Shown: positions 9,337-17,852, counted from the first letter of the stretch. The stretch is DNA of 64,000 nucleotides from Pseudomonas brassicacearum subsp. neoaurantiaca (GCF_013608025.1 NZ_VDLV01000011.1:112679-176678); one strand, 5' to 3'. Translations and numbers: made by a program. The notes: generated from the letters alone by a model not told the origin.

Positions 9337-9383
9337 GGGTTATCCCGTCCGTAAACCTCTACAACCAACAGAAAGGAAATGAA

Positions 9384-9767
9384 ATGTCCGTTTTTACCCA
9401 TGTCACCGTCGGCACCAACAACCTGGCAAAGGCCCGTGCGTTTTATGACGCCACCTTGAAAGAGATCGGCCTGAAGCGCGTTGCCGACCTCGATGATGCC
9501 GGTTCCATCTGGGGCGTCGACAAGCCTTCATTCTTCGTACTGAACCCGGCCAACGGCAACCCGGCGTCCATCGGCAACGGTGTCACCGTGAGTTTCGAAG
9601 CGCCGGACCGGGCGGCGGTCCATGCCTTCCATAGCGCCGCGCTGGCAAACGGCGGCGTTTGCGAGGGGCTGCCGGGCTCACGCGGCTGGGCGGAAAACGC
9701 CTATGCGGCTTATGCCCGGGACCTGGATGGGAACAAACTGGCGGTGTATTGCTTCAAGGCTGAGTAA
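9384..9767 (+). CDS. VOC (glyoxalase/bleomycin resistance fold) family protein
   Basis: The 127-residue protein opens SVFTHVTVGTNNLAKARAFYDA, the beta-alpha start of a VOC module, and ends AYARDLDGNKLAVYCFKAE, the metal-ligand-bearing strand (E at the end). One module would dimerise to give two metal sites. AGGA lies 6 bases before the ATG. Such proteins act as lyases, isomerases, dioxygenases or thiol-dependent detoxifiers. In a pathway that makes formaldehyde by demethylation it might handle a reactive by-product, but this is speculation. A REPIN separates it from the demethylase, so cotranscription is uncertain. Confidence 0.85.
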   Translation: MSVFTHVTVGTNNLAKARAFYDATLKEIGLKRVADLDDAGSIWGVDKPSFFVLNPANGNPASIGNGVTVSFEAPDRAAVHAFHSAALANGGVCEGLPGSRGWAENAYAAYARDLDGNKLAVYCFKAE

Positions 9768-9773
9768 TGAAAT

Positions 9774-9853
9774 GGGCTTGCTCGCAAACGTGGTGGGTCA
9801 GTGACAGGAATGTTGGATCGGCCGACGTCATCGCGAGCAAGCTCGCTCCCACA
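9774..9853. repeat. REPIN with degenerate left arm, array copy 1
   Basis: The left arm is cut to GGGCTTGCTCGCAAAC, while the right arm TCGCGAGCAAGCTCGCTCCCACA is intact. It is the first of three REPINs that follow one another between the VOC gene and the proC-like gene. Confidence 0.8.
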
Positions 9854-9898
9854 AGGGGATTGGGTTGCCCATCATTTGGGTATGGATAAAGAACCAAA

Positions 9899-9987
9899 TG
9901 TGGGAGCGAGCTTGCTCGCGAATGCGGTGGTTCAGTCACAGCGATGTTGGATTGGCTGACGCCTTCGCGAGCAAGCTCGCTCCCACA
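9899..9987. repeat. REPIN, GTGGGAGCGAGC family, array copy 2
   Basis: A complete REPIN. The linker after it (AGGGGATTGGGTTGCCCATC... ATGGATAAAGA) is the same as the linker before it, so element plus linker were duplicated in tandem with a period of 135 bases. Confidence 0.9.
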
Positions 9988-10033
9988 AGGGGATTGGGTT
10001 GCCCATCATTTGGGTATGGATAAAGAGCCCAAA

Positions 10034-10122
10034 TGTGGGAGCGAGCTTACTCGCGAAAGCGGTGGGTCAGTGACGGGGATATTGGATTGGCTGGCGCCTT
10101 CGCGAGCAGGCTCGCTCCCACA
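10034..10122. repeat. REPIN, GTGGGAGCGAGC family, array copy 3
   Basis: A complete REPIN with one change in the left arm (CTTACTCGCGA). It closes the 380-base interval 9768-10147, which otherwise contains no gene. Confidence 0.9.
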
Positions 10123-10147
10123 AGTAATGCACATGCATCAACAACCA

Positions 10148-10933
10148 TCAGGCTTGGAGCCCTTTACGCGCCACTGCGGCGCCGGCTTGCAACGCCCTTC
10201 CCACCTGCGCCTCGAAATGCCCCTGAGTCATTGACTGCAACGCGGCGGCCGTCACGCCGCGATAGGCGACCAGGGCATCGATCATGTGTTGCGCGTCATG
10301 ATTGGCCAGCAACTGGCTGCTGTCGACCACGACATTCTTCGCGGCAAGCTGGGCAATCTCGGCTGGAATGCCGGCCGCCATCGCCTGATTCGCCAACGCC
10401 GTCATCAACAAGGCAGGAAAAGCCGGGCCGGTGCCCGACAGCGCCGACAGGTAATCAATGAAATCTTCCTGCTGGACCTCGGCAGCCGTGCCCACGCATT
10501 CGAACAAGCGCTGAACCAGGCTTTTCGTCGTCGGTTCTACCACGCCAGCGCAATACCACGGTGTAAAAGACTGCCCAATCTCCACCGCCGCGTTGGGCAT
10601 CGCCCGCACGACCATTGCAGCCGAGGTCTGCGCGGCGATCGCCTGCGCCGTGATCCCGGCCATCAGTGAAATGACCGTCTTACCCTTCGCGTCGAGGGTC
10701 AGGCTGGCGAATTGCTCGGGGCGTACCGCGATGATGACGACGTCGCTGCGGTCCACCAGTGCCTGGTTATCGGTGACCAGGCAAACGCCTTGCTGCGCCA
10801 GTGGATGAGTCCCTGAGCGATTGGAAACGACCAGGCTACTCGCCGGCAGCAAGTTCTTCGCCAGCACGGCATTGGCAATCGCCCCGCCCAGCCAACCCGT
10901 ACCACCAATGATGCCCAGCGTCGGCTCATTCAT
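10148..10933 (-). CDS. Pyrroline-5-carboxylate reductase-family protein (ProC paralogue)
   Basis: The 261-residue protein has a Rossmann nucleotide site near the N terminus (LGIIGGTGWLGGAIANAVL), VVIIAVRPEQ, then RAMPNAAVEIGQSFTPW and the C-terminal ALSGTGPAFPALLMTALANQAMAAGI, the signature of the ProC dimer domain. ProC reduces pyrroline-5-carboxylate to proline with NAD(P)H. The ATG overlaps the stop of the TetR gene by four bases (ATGA), so the regulator and the enzyme form one operon. Inside a catabolic island a second ProC is unexpected; it may act on a related cyclic imine made during betaine breakdown. The assignment to the family is firm, the reaction is not. Confidence 0.85.
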   Translation of the reverse strand: MNEPTLGIIGGTGWLGGAIANAVLAKNLLPASSLVVSNRSGTHPLAQQGVCLVTDNQALVDRSDVVIIAVRPEQFASLTLDAKGKTVISLMAGITAQAIAAQTSAAMVVRAMPNAAVEIGQSFTPWYCAGVVEPTTKSLVQRLFECVGTAAEVQQEDFIDYLSALSGTGPAFPALLMTALANQAMAAGIPAEIAQLAAKNVVVDSSQLLANHDAQHMIDALVAYRGVTAAALQSMTQGHFEAQVGRALQAGAAVARKGLQA

Positions 10934-11631
10934 TTTTCAGCCGTCTCTTCGAAGGTTTCCACCAGCGGCACGAAGACCCCGGGCTCTTTTTCGGCATAGC
11001 CGAATTTGCCATAGAAACGGTCCAGCTCACGCTGCTTGGGCACCTTGCCGGTGAAAATGCTCACGTAATGTGGGATGCGCTGGAAACGCACGGTGATCAG
11101 CTCGCTGGTGTTCATGGTGATGTAGCCGATCTGCGTCAGGTAGATCGTCCGGGCCCGTGCGTCTGCCCCCTGGCTGTCGTAGCCGAAGCGCTTGAACATG
11201 CTCGCCAGTGCGCCCATTCGCTGCTCGTCGACAACGGCAACTTCTTGCGCGACCTCTGCGGACTGGAGCGCCCAACTGCGCACCGCGAATTCAAATTGCG
11301 AGTCGAACAGTTGTGGGTTGAGCCAGCATTCGAAGACGTTCAGGATCGCCTCGGAGATGCTCTCGGCGTAGCTTTCGCTTTGCCGGATCAAGCCCCCGGT
11401 GTTGGTCTCGCGCCAACGCGACAGCAAGGCCGCCAGCAACTGTTCGCGATCCTCGAAGAACCAATAGAAGCTGGTGCGTGACAGCCCCAGGCGCTTGGCC
11501 AACGGCATGACCCGGACCGCATCGATGCCGGACTCCTTCAAGGCCTCGTAGGCCGCCTCCAGCCACCCTTCGGGCGACCCCCGCCAACCCGCATCCTGGG
11601 CCTTGCCACGTGCCTTCCCTACCTGGGGCAT
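10930..11631 (-). CDS. TetR-family transcriptional regulator of the betaine island
   Basis: The 233-residue protein begins with a basic tail and then WLEAAYEALKESGIDAVRVMPLAKRLGLSRTSFYWFFEDREQLLAALL, a clear TetR helix-turn-helix at about residues 23-72. The C-terminal ligand domain is not recognised. It is transcribed away from the ABC importer genes and overlaps the proC-like gene by four bases. A perfect 8-base palindrome lies 54 bases before its start codon. Half of it recurs upstream of the demethylase and etfB genes, so autoregulation and control of the island are likely. Confidence 0.9.
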   Translation of the reverse strand: MPQVGKARGKAQDAGWRGSPEGWLEAAYEALKESGIDAVRVMPLAKRLGLSRTSFYWFFEDREQLLAALLSRWRETNTGGLIRQSESYAESISEAILNVFECWLNPQLFDSQFEFAVRSWALQSAEVAQEVAVVDEQRMGALASMFKRFGYDSQGADARARTIYLTQIGYITMNTSELITVRFQRIPHYVSIFTGKVPKQRELDRFYGKFGYAEKEPGVFVPLVETFEETAEK

Positions 11632-11684
11632 CTCGCATCCACCTTGTTGAACATACGTGACGCGAATGTACTCGGATGCCCGCT

Positions 11685-11706
11685 AAATGTACACCTAAGT
11701 ACATTT
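11685..11706. promoter_or_regulatory. TetR-type operator between the regulator and the importer genes
   Basis: AAATGTAC (11685-11692) and GTACATTT (11699-11706) are perfect inverted arms around ACCTAA. A further half site AATGTAC stands at 11665-11671. The palindrome is between divergent genes, 54 bases from the TetR start and about 150 from the permease start. Its left 12 bases repeat exactly at 7058-7069. Confidence 0.7.
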
Positions 11707-11855
11707 GATCGACTGACCGCGCCCTCCTCCCGCTAGTGCGCGAAAACATTAATGAGAAAAAGTCATGAGTATCTGATTTTAAATGGTTTGTCAGCGTGGC
11801 ACGCCCGGATGAGTATCGGCTCCAGGCAAACCAAAACAACAACGAGCCCGCCTCT

Positions 11856-12704
11856 ATGTGGACGACACAAGAAAAACTTCCGTTGGGTGAGCATATCGCC
11901 CGATACGTCGAATGGCTGACCCAGCACGGCGCTGATGTATTCGACGCCATATCGTCGTCGCTCTCCGAAATCATCAGCCTCTTCACCAGCGCCCTGCTCT
12001 GGTTCAATCCGTTGGCCTTGATAGGGCTGCTGGCGCTGCTCGCCTTCTACATTCAACGCAAGGTAAGCCTGACGCTGTTCGTCGCGCTGTCGTTCCTGCT
12101 GATCCTCAACCTGGGCTACTGGCAGGAAACCATGGAGACCCTGGCCCAGGTGACATTCGCCACGCTGGTGTGCGTGATCGTCGGCGTGCCGCTGGGGATC
12201 GTCGCGGCGCATCGCCCCTGGTTCTACGCAGCCTTGCGACCGGTGCTCGACCTGATGCAGACCGTGCCCACCTTCGTCTACCTGATCCCGACCTTGACGC
12301 TGTTCGGCCTCGGCGTCGTTCCGGGGTTGATCTCCACAGTGGTGTTCGCCATTGCCGCGCCCATTCGCCTCACGTACCTGGGCGTTCGTGACGTCCCGCA
12401 AGAATTGATGGACGCCGGCAAGGCTTTCGGTTGCTCGCGTCGCCAGCTGTTGGCCCGCATCGAACTGCCCCATGCGATGCCGAGCATCGCCGCCGGCATC
12501 ACCCAATGCATCATGTTGTCGCTGTCCATGGTGGTCATTGCCGCCCTGGTTGGCGCGGATGGCTTGGGCAAACCTGTCGTCAATGCGTTGAACACGGCTG
12601 ATATCGCCATGGGCTTCGAAGCTGGCCTGGCGATCGTGCTGCTGGCGATCATCCTCGACCGCATCTGCAAACAGCGCGAGACCGTAAAACGAGGTGACGT
12701 ATGA
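11856..12704 (+). CDS. Betaine-type ABC transporter permease (ProW/OpuAB-like)
   Basis: The protein of about 282 residues starts MWTTQEKLPLGEHIARYVEWLT and then has six or so hydrophobic segments. The permease loop contains RLTYLGVRDVPQELMDAGKAFGCSRRQLLARIELPHAMPSI, the EAA motif typical of ProW. I chose the ATG at 11856; a GTG at 11796 would add 20 residues unlike the family. The ribosome binding site is weak. Its stop overlaps the ATPase start by four bases (ATGA). It should work with that ATPase and the binding protein at 4.2-5.1 kb to import a betaine. Confidence 0.92.
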   Translation: MWTTQEKLPLGEHIARYVEWLTQHGADVFDAISSSLSEIISLFTSALLWFNPLALIGLLALLAFYIQRKVSLTLFVALSFLLILNLGYWQETMETLAQVTFATLVCVIVGVPLGIVAAHRPWFYAALRPVLDLMQTVPTFVYLIPTLTLFGLGVVPGLISTVVFAIAAPIRLTYLGVRDVPQELMDAGKAFGCSRRQLLARIELPHAMPSIAAGITQCIMLSLSMVVIAALVGADGLGKPVVNALNTADIAMGFEAGLAIVLLAIILDRICKQRETVKRGDV

Positions 12705-13924
12705 GCATCATCCGTTTCGAAGACGTCGACGTCATTTTTTCCCATCGTCCCAAGGCCGCGCTGGACCTGCTGGATCAAGGCTTTTCCCGGCCGGACATTC
12801 TGCAGAAGACCGGCCTGATCGTCGGCGTGGAAAAGGCCAATCTGGAGATCAACAAAGGCGAAATCTGCGTATTGATGGGCTTGTCGGGTTCCGGCAAGTC
12901 CAGCCTGCTGCGCTGCATCAACGGCTTGAACACGGTGAGCCGCGGCAAGCTCTTCGTCGAACACGAAGGTCGGCAGATCGACATTGCCGCCTGCACCCCA
13001 GCCGAGTTGAAAATGATGCGCACCCAGCGCATCGCCATGGTCTTCCAGAAGTTCGCCCTGATGCCCTGGCTAACGGTGCGCGAGAACATCGGTTTCGGTT
13101 TGGAGATGCAGGGTCGTCCGGAGAAGGAGCGGCGCAAACTGGTGGACGAAAAGCTCGAACTGGTGGGTTTGACTCAGTGGCGCAACAAGAAGCCGGGCGA
13201 GCTGTCCGGCGGCATGCAGCAGCGCGTAGGGCTGGCCCGCGCCTTGGCGATGGACGCCGATATCCTGCTGATGGACGAGCCGTTCTCGGCCCTCGATCCG
13301 CTGATTCGCCAAGGTTTGCAGGACGAATTGCTCGATCTGCAGCGCAAGTTGCACAAGACCATTGTGTTCGTCAGCCATGACCTGGACGAAGCCCTCAAGC
13401 TGGGGACGCGGATCGCGATCATGAAGGACGGCAAGATCATTCAGTACAGCAAGCCCGAAGAAATCGTGCTCAACCCGGCCGACGACTACGTGCGCAACTT
13501 CGTCGCCCACACCAACCCGCTGAATGTGCTGTGCGCGAAAAGCTTGATGACTCCGCTGGACCGATGCGTCTTCGCCCAAGATGAATACTGCCTGGATATG
13601 GTGCAGAACCTCTGGATGACAGTGAATCAATCCCGAGAACTCACCAGCATCAGACGAGGCGCAACCGCCCTGCCGACGCAACGCTGGGAGGATGGCAAGG
13701 CCCTCGGGACCTTGCGCCGCCAAGTCACACTGGTAGCGCCGGATACCAGCATGCGAGTCGCCTTGGGGATTCGCTATGAAACAGGTCATCCACTGCTCGT
13801 AGTCGACGATGCCCAAACCGTCCTGGGTGTATTGGGCGACGTGGAACTGTACCGGGCGTTGCTCGGCCATGACCTGTCGCGCCCGGTTTTATCCGAGCCA
13901 TTGCCGGAGCCTTCGGTGGCTTGA
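12701..13924 (+). CDS. Betaine-type ABC transporter ATP-binding protein (ProV-like)
   Basis: The 407-residue protein has a Walker A GLSGSGKSSLLR at about residues 60-71, a Q-loop, the signature LSGGMQQRVGLARALA, Walker B ILLMDEPFSALDP and the switch histidine in FVSHDLDEA. A C-terminal extension of about 150 residues follows, as in ProV/OpuAA proteins, where paired CBS domains sense ionic strength. Here the CBS sequence is weak but VVDDAQTVLGVLGDVELYRALL fits one CBS unit. It overlaps the permease gene by four bases and is followed by the Rieske gene after a 72-base gap in which no terminator is seen. Confidence 0.95.
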   Translation: MSIIRFEDVDVIFSHRPKAALDLLDQGFSRPDILQKTGLIVGVEKANLEINKGEICVLMGLSGSGKSSLLRCINGLNTVSRGKLFVEHEGRQIDIAACTPAELKMMRTQRIAMVFQKFALMPWLTVRENIGFGLEMQGRPEKERRKLVDEKLELVGLTQWRNKKPGELSGGMQQRVGLARALAMDADILLMDEPFSALDPLIRQGLQDELLDLQRKLHKTIVFVSHDLDEALKLGTRIAIMKDGKIIQYSKPEEIVLNPADDYVRNFVAHTNPLNVLCAKSLMTPLDRCVFAQDEYCLDMVQNLWMTVNQSRELTSIRRGATALPTQRWEDGKALGTLRRQVTLVAPDTSMRVALGIRYETGHPLLVVDDAQTVLGVLGDVELYRALLGHDLSRPVLSEPLPEPSVA

Positions 13925-13996
13925 ACGAACGACCCCATTTTTCTGCAGCACTGATTGTCCGCCAACCACCGATCATTTGCTTGAGTGAGATCGACG

Positions 13997-15250
13997 ATGA
14001 ACCCTACCTTGAAAACCCATCGTGAACTGCTGGCCGATCGCGCCCCCGGCCACGGAATGCCCGGCGGTCTGTTCGGCCGTCAGGATATTTTTGAAACCGA
14101 CGTCGATGTCTTTTTTACCAAACACTGGATCCTGGTGGGGGTCACCAGCGACGTTGCCGAACCCGGCGATGTCTCCACGATCGACATCGGCAAATCCTCC
14201 ATCCTCCTGGTGCGCGATGACGACGAGCATGTGCAGGCCTTCCGCAACGTCTGCCGCCACCGTGGGGCGCGCCTGAAACAGGCCGGCAAATCGACGGTGG
14301 GCATGCTGGTCTGCCCCTACCACCAATGGACGTACGACCTCGATGGCAGCCTGAAACATGCCGCGCACATGGGCAAGGACTTCGACCCGGGGTGCAAGAG
14401 CTTGATCCCTGTCCATACGCGCGTGGTCGGCACCCATGTTTTCGTCTGCCTGAGTGACGAGCCGCCAGAAGACATTCTGTACCTGGACCAGGTCATGACG
14501 CCGCGTTTCGCCCAATATGACCTTGCCCACTCCAAGATCGCCTACGAGTCGGAGATCATCGAGAACGGCAATTGGAAACTGGTGATCGAGAACAACCGCG
14601 AGTGTTATCACTGCGCCGCCACCCACCCCGAACTGACGGCGTCGTTCCTGCCGGAGGATTTCGGCTTTTGCACCGATGGGCTGGGCGAGGACTCGCTCCA
14701 GGCGCTGCAGGAGTACCACCAGCGCAACGCCAATACCAAGCTGGACTGGGAGCGCGAAGGCTACCTGTGTGACGCCGTCGAGCATCTAGGCGAGGACGCG
14801 GTGACTCAGTTCCGCTCCCAGCGCCTGGTCATCGCGGGCAACGGCGAATCCCAGACCCTCGACACGCGCGTGGCTTGTACCCGTTTGTTCGGCGACCTCA
14901 CGCGCCGCGACCTGGGTGACATGCATTTATGGACCCATAACTCATGGACTCACATCATGAGCGATCATGCGATCGTCTCGTACATCATCCCGCTGGCGCC
15001 CGACAGAACCCTGGTGCGCACCAAATGGCTGGTGCATGCCGACGCCATCGAAGGCGTGGACTACGCGTTGGACAAGCTGACCGAAGTCTGGGCGGCGACC
15101 AACCTCCAGGACGCCAGCCTCGTCGGCATCACCCACAGCGGCACCCAGGACCCGGCCTACACGCCCGGACCGTTCTCGGCGTTTACCGAAACCTATGTCG
15201 ACCAGTTCTCGCGCTGGTACGCGGCGCGTCTGGCCGCCCACGGCGTGTGA
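13997..15250 (+). CDS. Rieske-type betaine monooxygenase (GbcA/Stc2-like demethylase)
   Basis: The protein of about 417 residues carries the Rieske 2Fe-2S motif with C86, H88, C106 and H109 (CRHRG...CPYHQW) and the mononuclear iron site in ENNRECYHCAATH (H205, H210). It matches the alpha subunits that oxidatively demethylate glycine betaine (GbcA) or stachydrine (Stc2), releasing formaldehyde. The ATG at 13997 is preferred over a GTG four codons earlier because MNPTLKTHRELLADRAPGHGMP resembles family starts. It is followed nine bases later by its reductase. From context (ProC-like and PutA-like neighbours) proline betaine is the favoured substrate; glycine betaine or carnitine-type substrates remain possible. 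Confidence 0.88.
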   Translation: MNPTLKTHRELLADRAPGHGMPGGLFGRQDIFETDVDVFFTKHWILVGVTSDVAEPGDVSTIDIGKSSILLVRDDDEHVQAFRNVCRHRGARLKQAGKSTVGMLVCPYHQWTYDLDGSLKHAAHMGKDFDPGCKSLIPVHTRVVGTHVFVCLSDEPPEDILYLDQVMTPRFAQYDLAHSKIAYESEIIENGNWKLVIENNRECYHCAATHPELTASFLPEDFGFCTDGLGEDSLQALQEYHQRNANTKLDWEREGYLCDAVEHLGEDAVTQFRSQRLVIAGNGESQTLDTRVACTRLFGDLTRRDLGDMHLWTHNSWTHIMSDHAIVSYIIPLAPDRTLVRTKWLVHADAIEGVDYALDKLTEVWAATNLQDASLVGITHSGTQDPAYTPGPFSAFTETYVDQFSRWYAARLAAHGV

Positions 15251-15259
15251 GGGATGAAC

Positions 15260-16378
15260 ATGACGACTTACGAAAAGCTGATGCGCCCTAGCCGTTTTAC
15301 TGATCCCGCGACCTGGAGCGCGTTTGGCGCGCAATGGCACAGCGGCGAGCAGAAGACCTTGCAGTGTTGCGCCGTGCGACAAGAAACCCATGACGTAAAG
15401 ACGTTCACGTTCCAGTGCGCGGATTTCAGCGCGCTGAGTTTCGAGCCGGGTCAATTCATCACGGTGTCGCCCATCATCGGTGGGCAGACCGTTGCGCGGT
15501 GCTACACCCTGTCGTCTTCCCCTACTCGTCCGTTCGCCTTTTCGATCACCGTCAAGCGCGTGCCCGGGGGCGTGGTGTCGAACTGGCTGCATGACCATCT
15601 CAAGCCTGGAGACAACCTCAAGGCGTCCGGACCGGCGGGCAGCTTCACGCCGGTTGGTCATCCGGCGACAAAACTGTTGTACCTCTCCGCCGGTTCCGGT
15701 GTGACCCCGTTGATGTCCATGACCCACGCCGCCTGCGACATGGCTGCCAACCTGGATATTGTTTTCGTGCACAGCGCTCGCACGCCGGCGGATATCATTT
15801 TCCTCGACGAATTGACGCGAATGCAGGCCGATATGCCGGGGCTGCGGGTCATCGATGTTTGTGAAGGGCTCGGCGACGCCAGCCAATGGCAGCAGCCCAT
15901 TGGCCGACTGGATTTGTCTTTGTTGAGCCAACAGGTGCCGGACTTCAAGGCACGGGAAATCTTCACCTGTGGCCCTCAGGGTTACATGGAAGCAGTCAAG
16001 GCGCTGCTCAGGGAAGCGGCGTTCGATTTCGCCCACTATCATCAGGAAAGCTTCGACATTGCGGTGCTGAATGAAGAACCGTTGATCGAGCAAGCCGTTC
16101 CGCTGGATCAGCAAAGCGTTTTCACGGTCACGCTGGCACGTTCGGGCAAGACCTTCAACATGCCCGGCCACCAGACCGTGCTGAGCGCCGCCAAAAAAGC
16201 CGGCGCTATCGTGCCATCGTCCTGCAGCCAAGGCGTTTGCGGCACCTGCAAGACCGCCCTGCTGGAAGGCACGGTGGACATGAACCACAACGGCGGCATT
16301 CGGCAACGGGAGATCGACAAGGGCCTGCGCTTGCTGTGCTGCAGCAAGCCGACGTCCAACCTGGTGATCGATCTTTAG
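15260..16378 (+). CDS. Reductase component of the Rieske system (GbcB-like, FAD and plant-type 2Fe-2S)
   Basis: The protein of about 372 residues has a ferredoxin-NADP reductase-like FAD domain with RCYTLSSSP, an NAD-binding part with YLSAGSGVTPLMSM and CGPQGYMEA, and a C-terminal plant-type ferredoxin domain with C322, C327, C330 and C360 (CSQGVCGTC...LLCC). It passes electrons from NAD(P)H to the Rieske oxygenase encoded just upstream. Two ATGs are possible (15254 and 15260); GAGGG is better spaced for 15260. The tight spacing implies an operon of importer, oxygenase and reductase. Confidence 0.93.
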   Translation: MTTYEKLMRPSRFTDPATWSAFGAQWHSGEQKTLQCCAVRQETHDVKTFTFQCADFSALSFEPGQFITVSPIIGGQTVARCYTLSSSPTRPFAFSITVKRVPGGVVSNWLHDHLKPGDNLKASGPAGSFTPVGHPATKLLYLSAGSGVTPLMSMTHAACDMAANLDIVFVHSARTPADIIFLDELTRMQADMPGLRVIDVCEGLGDASQWQQPIGRLDLSLLSQQVPDFKAREIFTCGPQGYMEAVKALLREAAFDFAHYHQESFDIAVLNEEPLIEQAVPLDQQSVFTVTLARSGKTFNMPGHQTVLSAAKKAGAIVPSSCSQGVCGTCKTALLEGTVDMNHNGGIRQREIDKGLRLLCCSKPTSNLVIDL

Positions 16379-16465
16379 CCGTCATGACTGACGAGCTGGT
16401 CACTGCGCGCAGGCTTCTGCACAATCGCCTTGCGCTTGAAACCAATAAGACAGTGACCCAGCCCG

Positions 16466-17380
16466 ATGAAACTGCAACCGTTGCCGCCACTCAACAGCCT
16501 GGTGGCGTTCGAAGCCGCCGCTCGCCACTTGAGTTTCACCGTGGCGGCCCGCGAACTGAACGTTACCCAAGGCGCTGTCAGCCGCCAGATACGCCTGCTC
16601 GAGGATTATCTGGGCACGGCGCTTTTCGTCCGCACGACCCGTGAAATCAATCTCACCGCGACGGGCAGCCAGTACTACGAAAGTGTTCGCGATACGCTGC
16701 AACAAATCGCCCGCGCCACGGCTGGCGTGCGTCATTGGCAAGGCGCGCAGCAAGTCACGGTGGTCACCAGCACAGCGATGGCATCGCTGTGGTTGCTGCC
16801 GCTGGTTTCCGAGTTTCAGCGCCAGCACGAAGAGATAGACCTGCGCATCCTCGCGACCGATCAAGTCGAGGACTTCTCCCGGCTCGACTGCGATCTGGCG
16901 CTGTACTACTGCAGCACGCCGCCGAAAAACATGAAGGTCACCGCCCTGTTCAACGAAGAGATCTTCCCCGTTTGCAGCCCCACCTACCTGGCGCAGCATC
17001 CCGAGGCAGGCGAGCTTGAGCAACTGGGTTCATGCACCTGGTTATGGCTGGAGGACCAGCATCGAGACTGGATCGGCTGGAAGGAGTGGTTCCGACGCCT
17101 GGGACACCAGGCCCCGGAACCGCGCCGGCGGATCAATATCAACAGTTATTCGATGCTGATCCAATCGGCGCTGGCCGGACAAGGCGTCGCCCTGGCCTGG
17201 TCGCGGTTGCTCAGTGATCATTTGCAGACCGGGAGCCTGGTCCGACCGACTCAAACCATATTGCGCACCGATGCACAGTTCTTTCTCCTGGAGCCCTTGG
17301 GCCGTGCGTCGGATCGGCAAGGTGTCAATCGCTTCCGCGAATGGCTGATGGCGCATCTGGCGCAGACGGAGGACGCCTGA
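16466..17380 (+). CDS. LysR-family regulator (GcvA-like)
   Basis: The 304-residue protein has an N-terminal winged helix-turn-helix (PLNSLVAFEAAARHLSFTVAARELNVTQGAVSRQIRLLE) and the GcvA-type effector domain with FNEEIFPVCSPTYL. It follows the reductase gene on the same strand after 87 bases and may be cotranscribed, or it may have its own promoter. As a third regulator in the island (with GlxA-type and TetR) it may set a different input, such as control by a pathway intermediate. The upstream ribosome binding site is poor. Confidence 0.92.
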   Translation: MKLQPLPPLNSLVAFEAAARHLSFTVAARELNVTQGAVSRQIRLLEDYLGTALFVRTTREINLTATGSQYYESVRDTLQQIARATAGVRHWQGAQQVTVVTSTAMASLWLLPLVSEFQRQHEEIDLRILATDQVEDFSRLDCDLALYYCSTPPKNMKVTALFNEEIFPVCSPTYLAQHPEAGELEQLGSCTWLWLEDQHRDWIGWKEWFRRLGHQAPEPRRRININSYSMLIQSALAGQGVALAWSRLLSDHLQTGSLVRPTQTILRTDAQFFLLEPLGRASDRQGVNRFREWLMAHLAQTEDA

Positions 17381-17492
17381 GCAGTGACGCGTCGAACCCG
17401 TTTATCAATCAGCTTCAAAAACCGGGAGCCGTGGCCGATAACCATGACAAGAGCCCAGCAACTGGGTAGCAGGATGGCGGCGGGAACCGGTG

Positions 17493-17756
17493 ATGACAGA
17501 GATATATCTGCTGATTGCGAGCGGCACGGACCAGAGCGATGCGTATGTCCTGGGTTGGTTCGATGACCGGAACAAGGCTCGGGAAGTGGCCGAGCAGAAG
17601 GAGTGGGAGGCTTATCGGGCCAGCCTGAAGGCGGAGCACCCTTGGTCAAGCCAAAAACCCTTGGCGCCGGACAAGACCGAGTATCGGCGCTACTGGATCA
17701 AGACTGTTTCGAAGTTCGAACATGTCTCTGTGCCGAGGTCCCTGGCGGTTCACTGA
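17493..17756 (+). CDS. Conserved hypothetical small protein
   Basis: The protein of 87 residues starts MTEIYLLIASGTDQSDAYVLGWFDD and is rich in aromatic and charged residues, with no signal peptide or membrane segment. GGGA precedes the ATG; a GTG one codon earlier is possible. The gene lies alone after the LysR gene. A short hairpin with six Ts follows its stop. I do not recognise the family. Confidence 0.65.
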   Translation: MTEIYLLIASGTDQSDAYVLGWFDDRNKAREVAEQKEWEAYRASLKAEHPWSSQKPLAPDKTEYRRYWIKTVSKFEHVSVPRSLAVH

Positions 17757-17773
17757 GCGGCCTCAGGTTTTTT
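17753..17773 (+). terminator. Possible rho-independent terminator after the small hypothetical gene
   Basis: CTGAG-CGGC-CTCAG (17753-17766) is followed by a G and six Ts. The stem is only five pairs and overlaps the last codon and stop of the gene, so activity is uncertain. Confidence 0.45.
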
Positions 17774-17852
17774 ACCCATCGCGCAAATTTAACGAACTGT
17801 GCGCTCTCGCCAACGGTCTAGAAAATTAAGCCCATCCGATGAGAGCGTTCCT

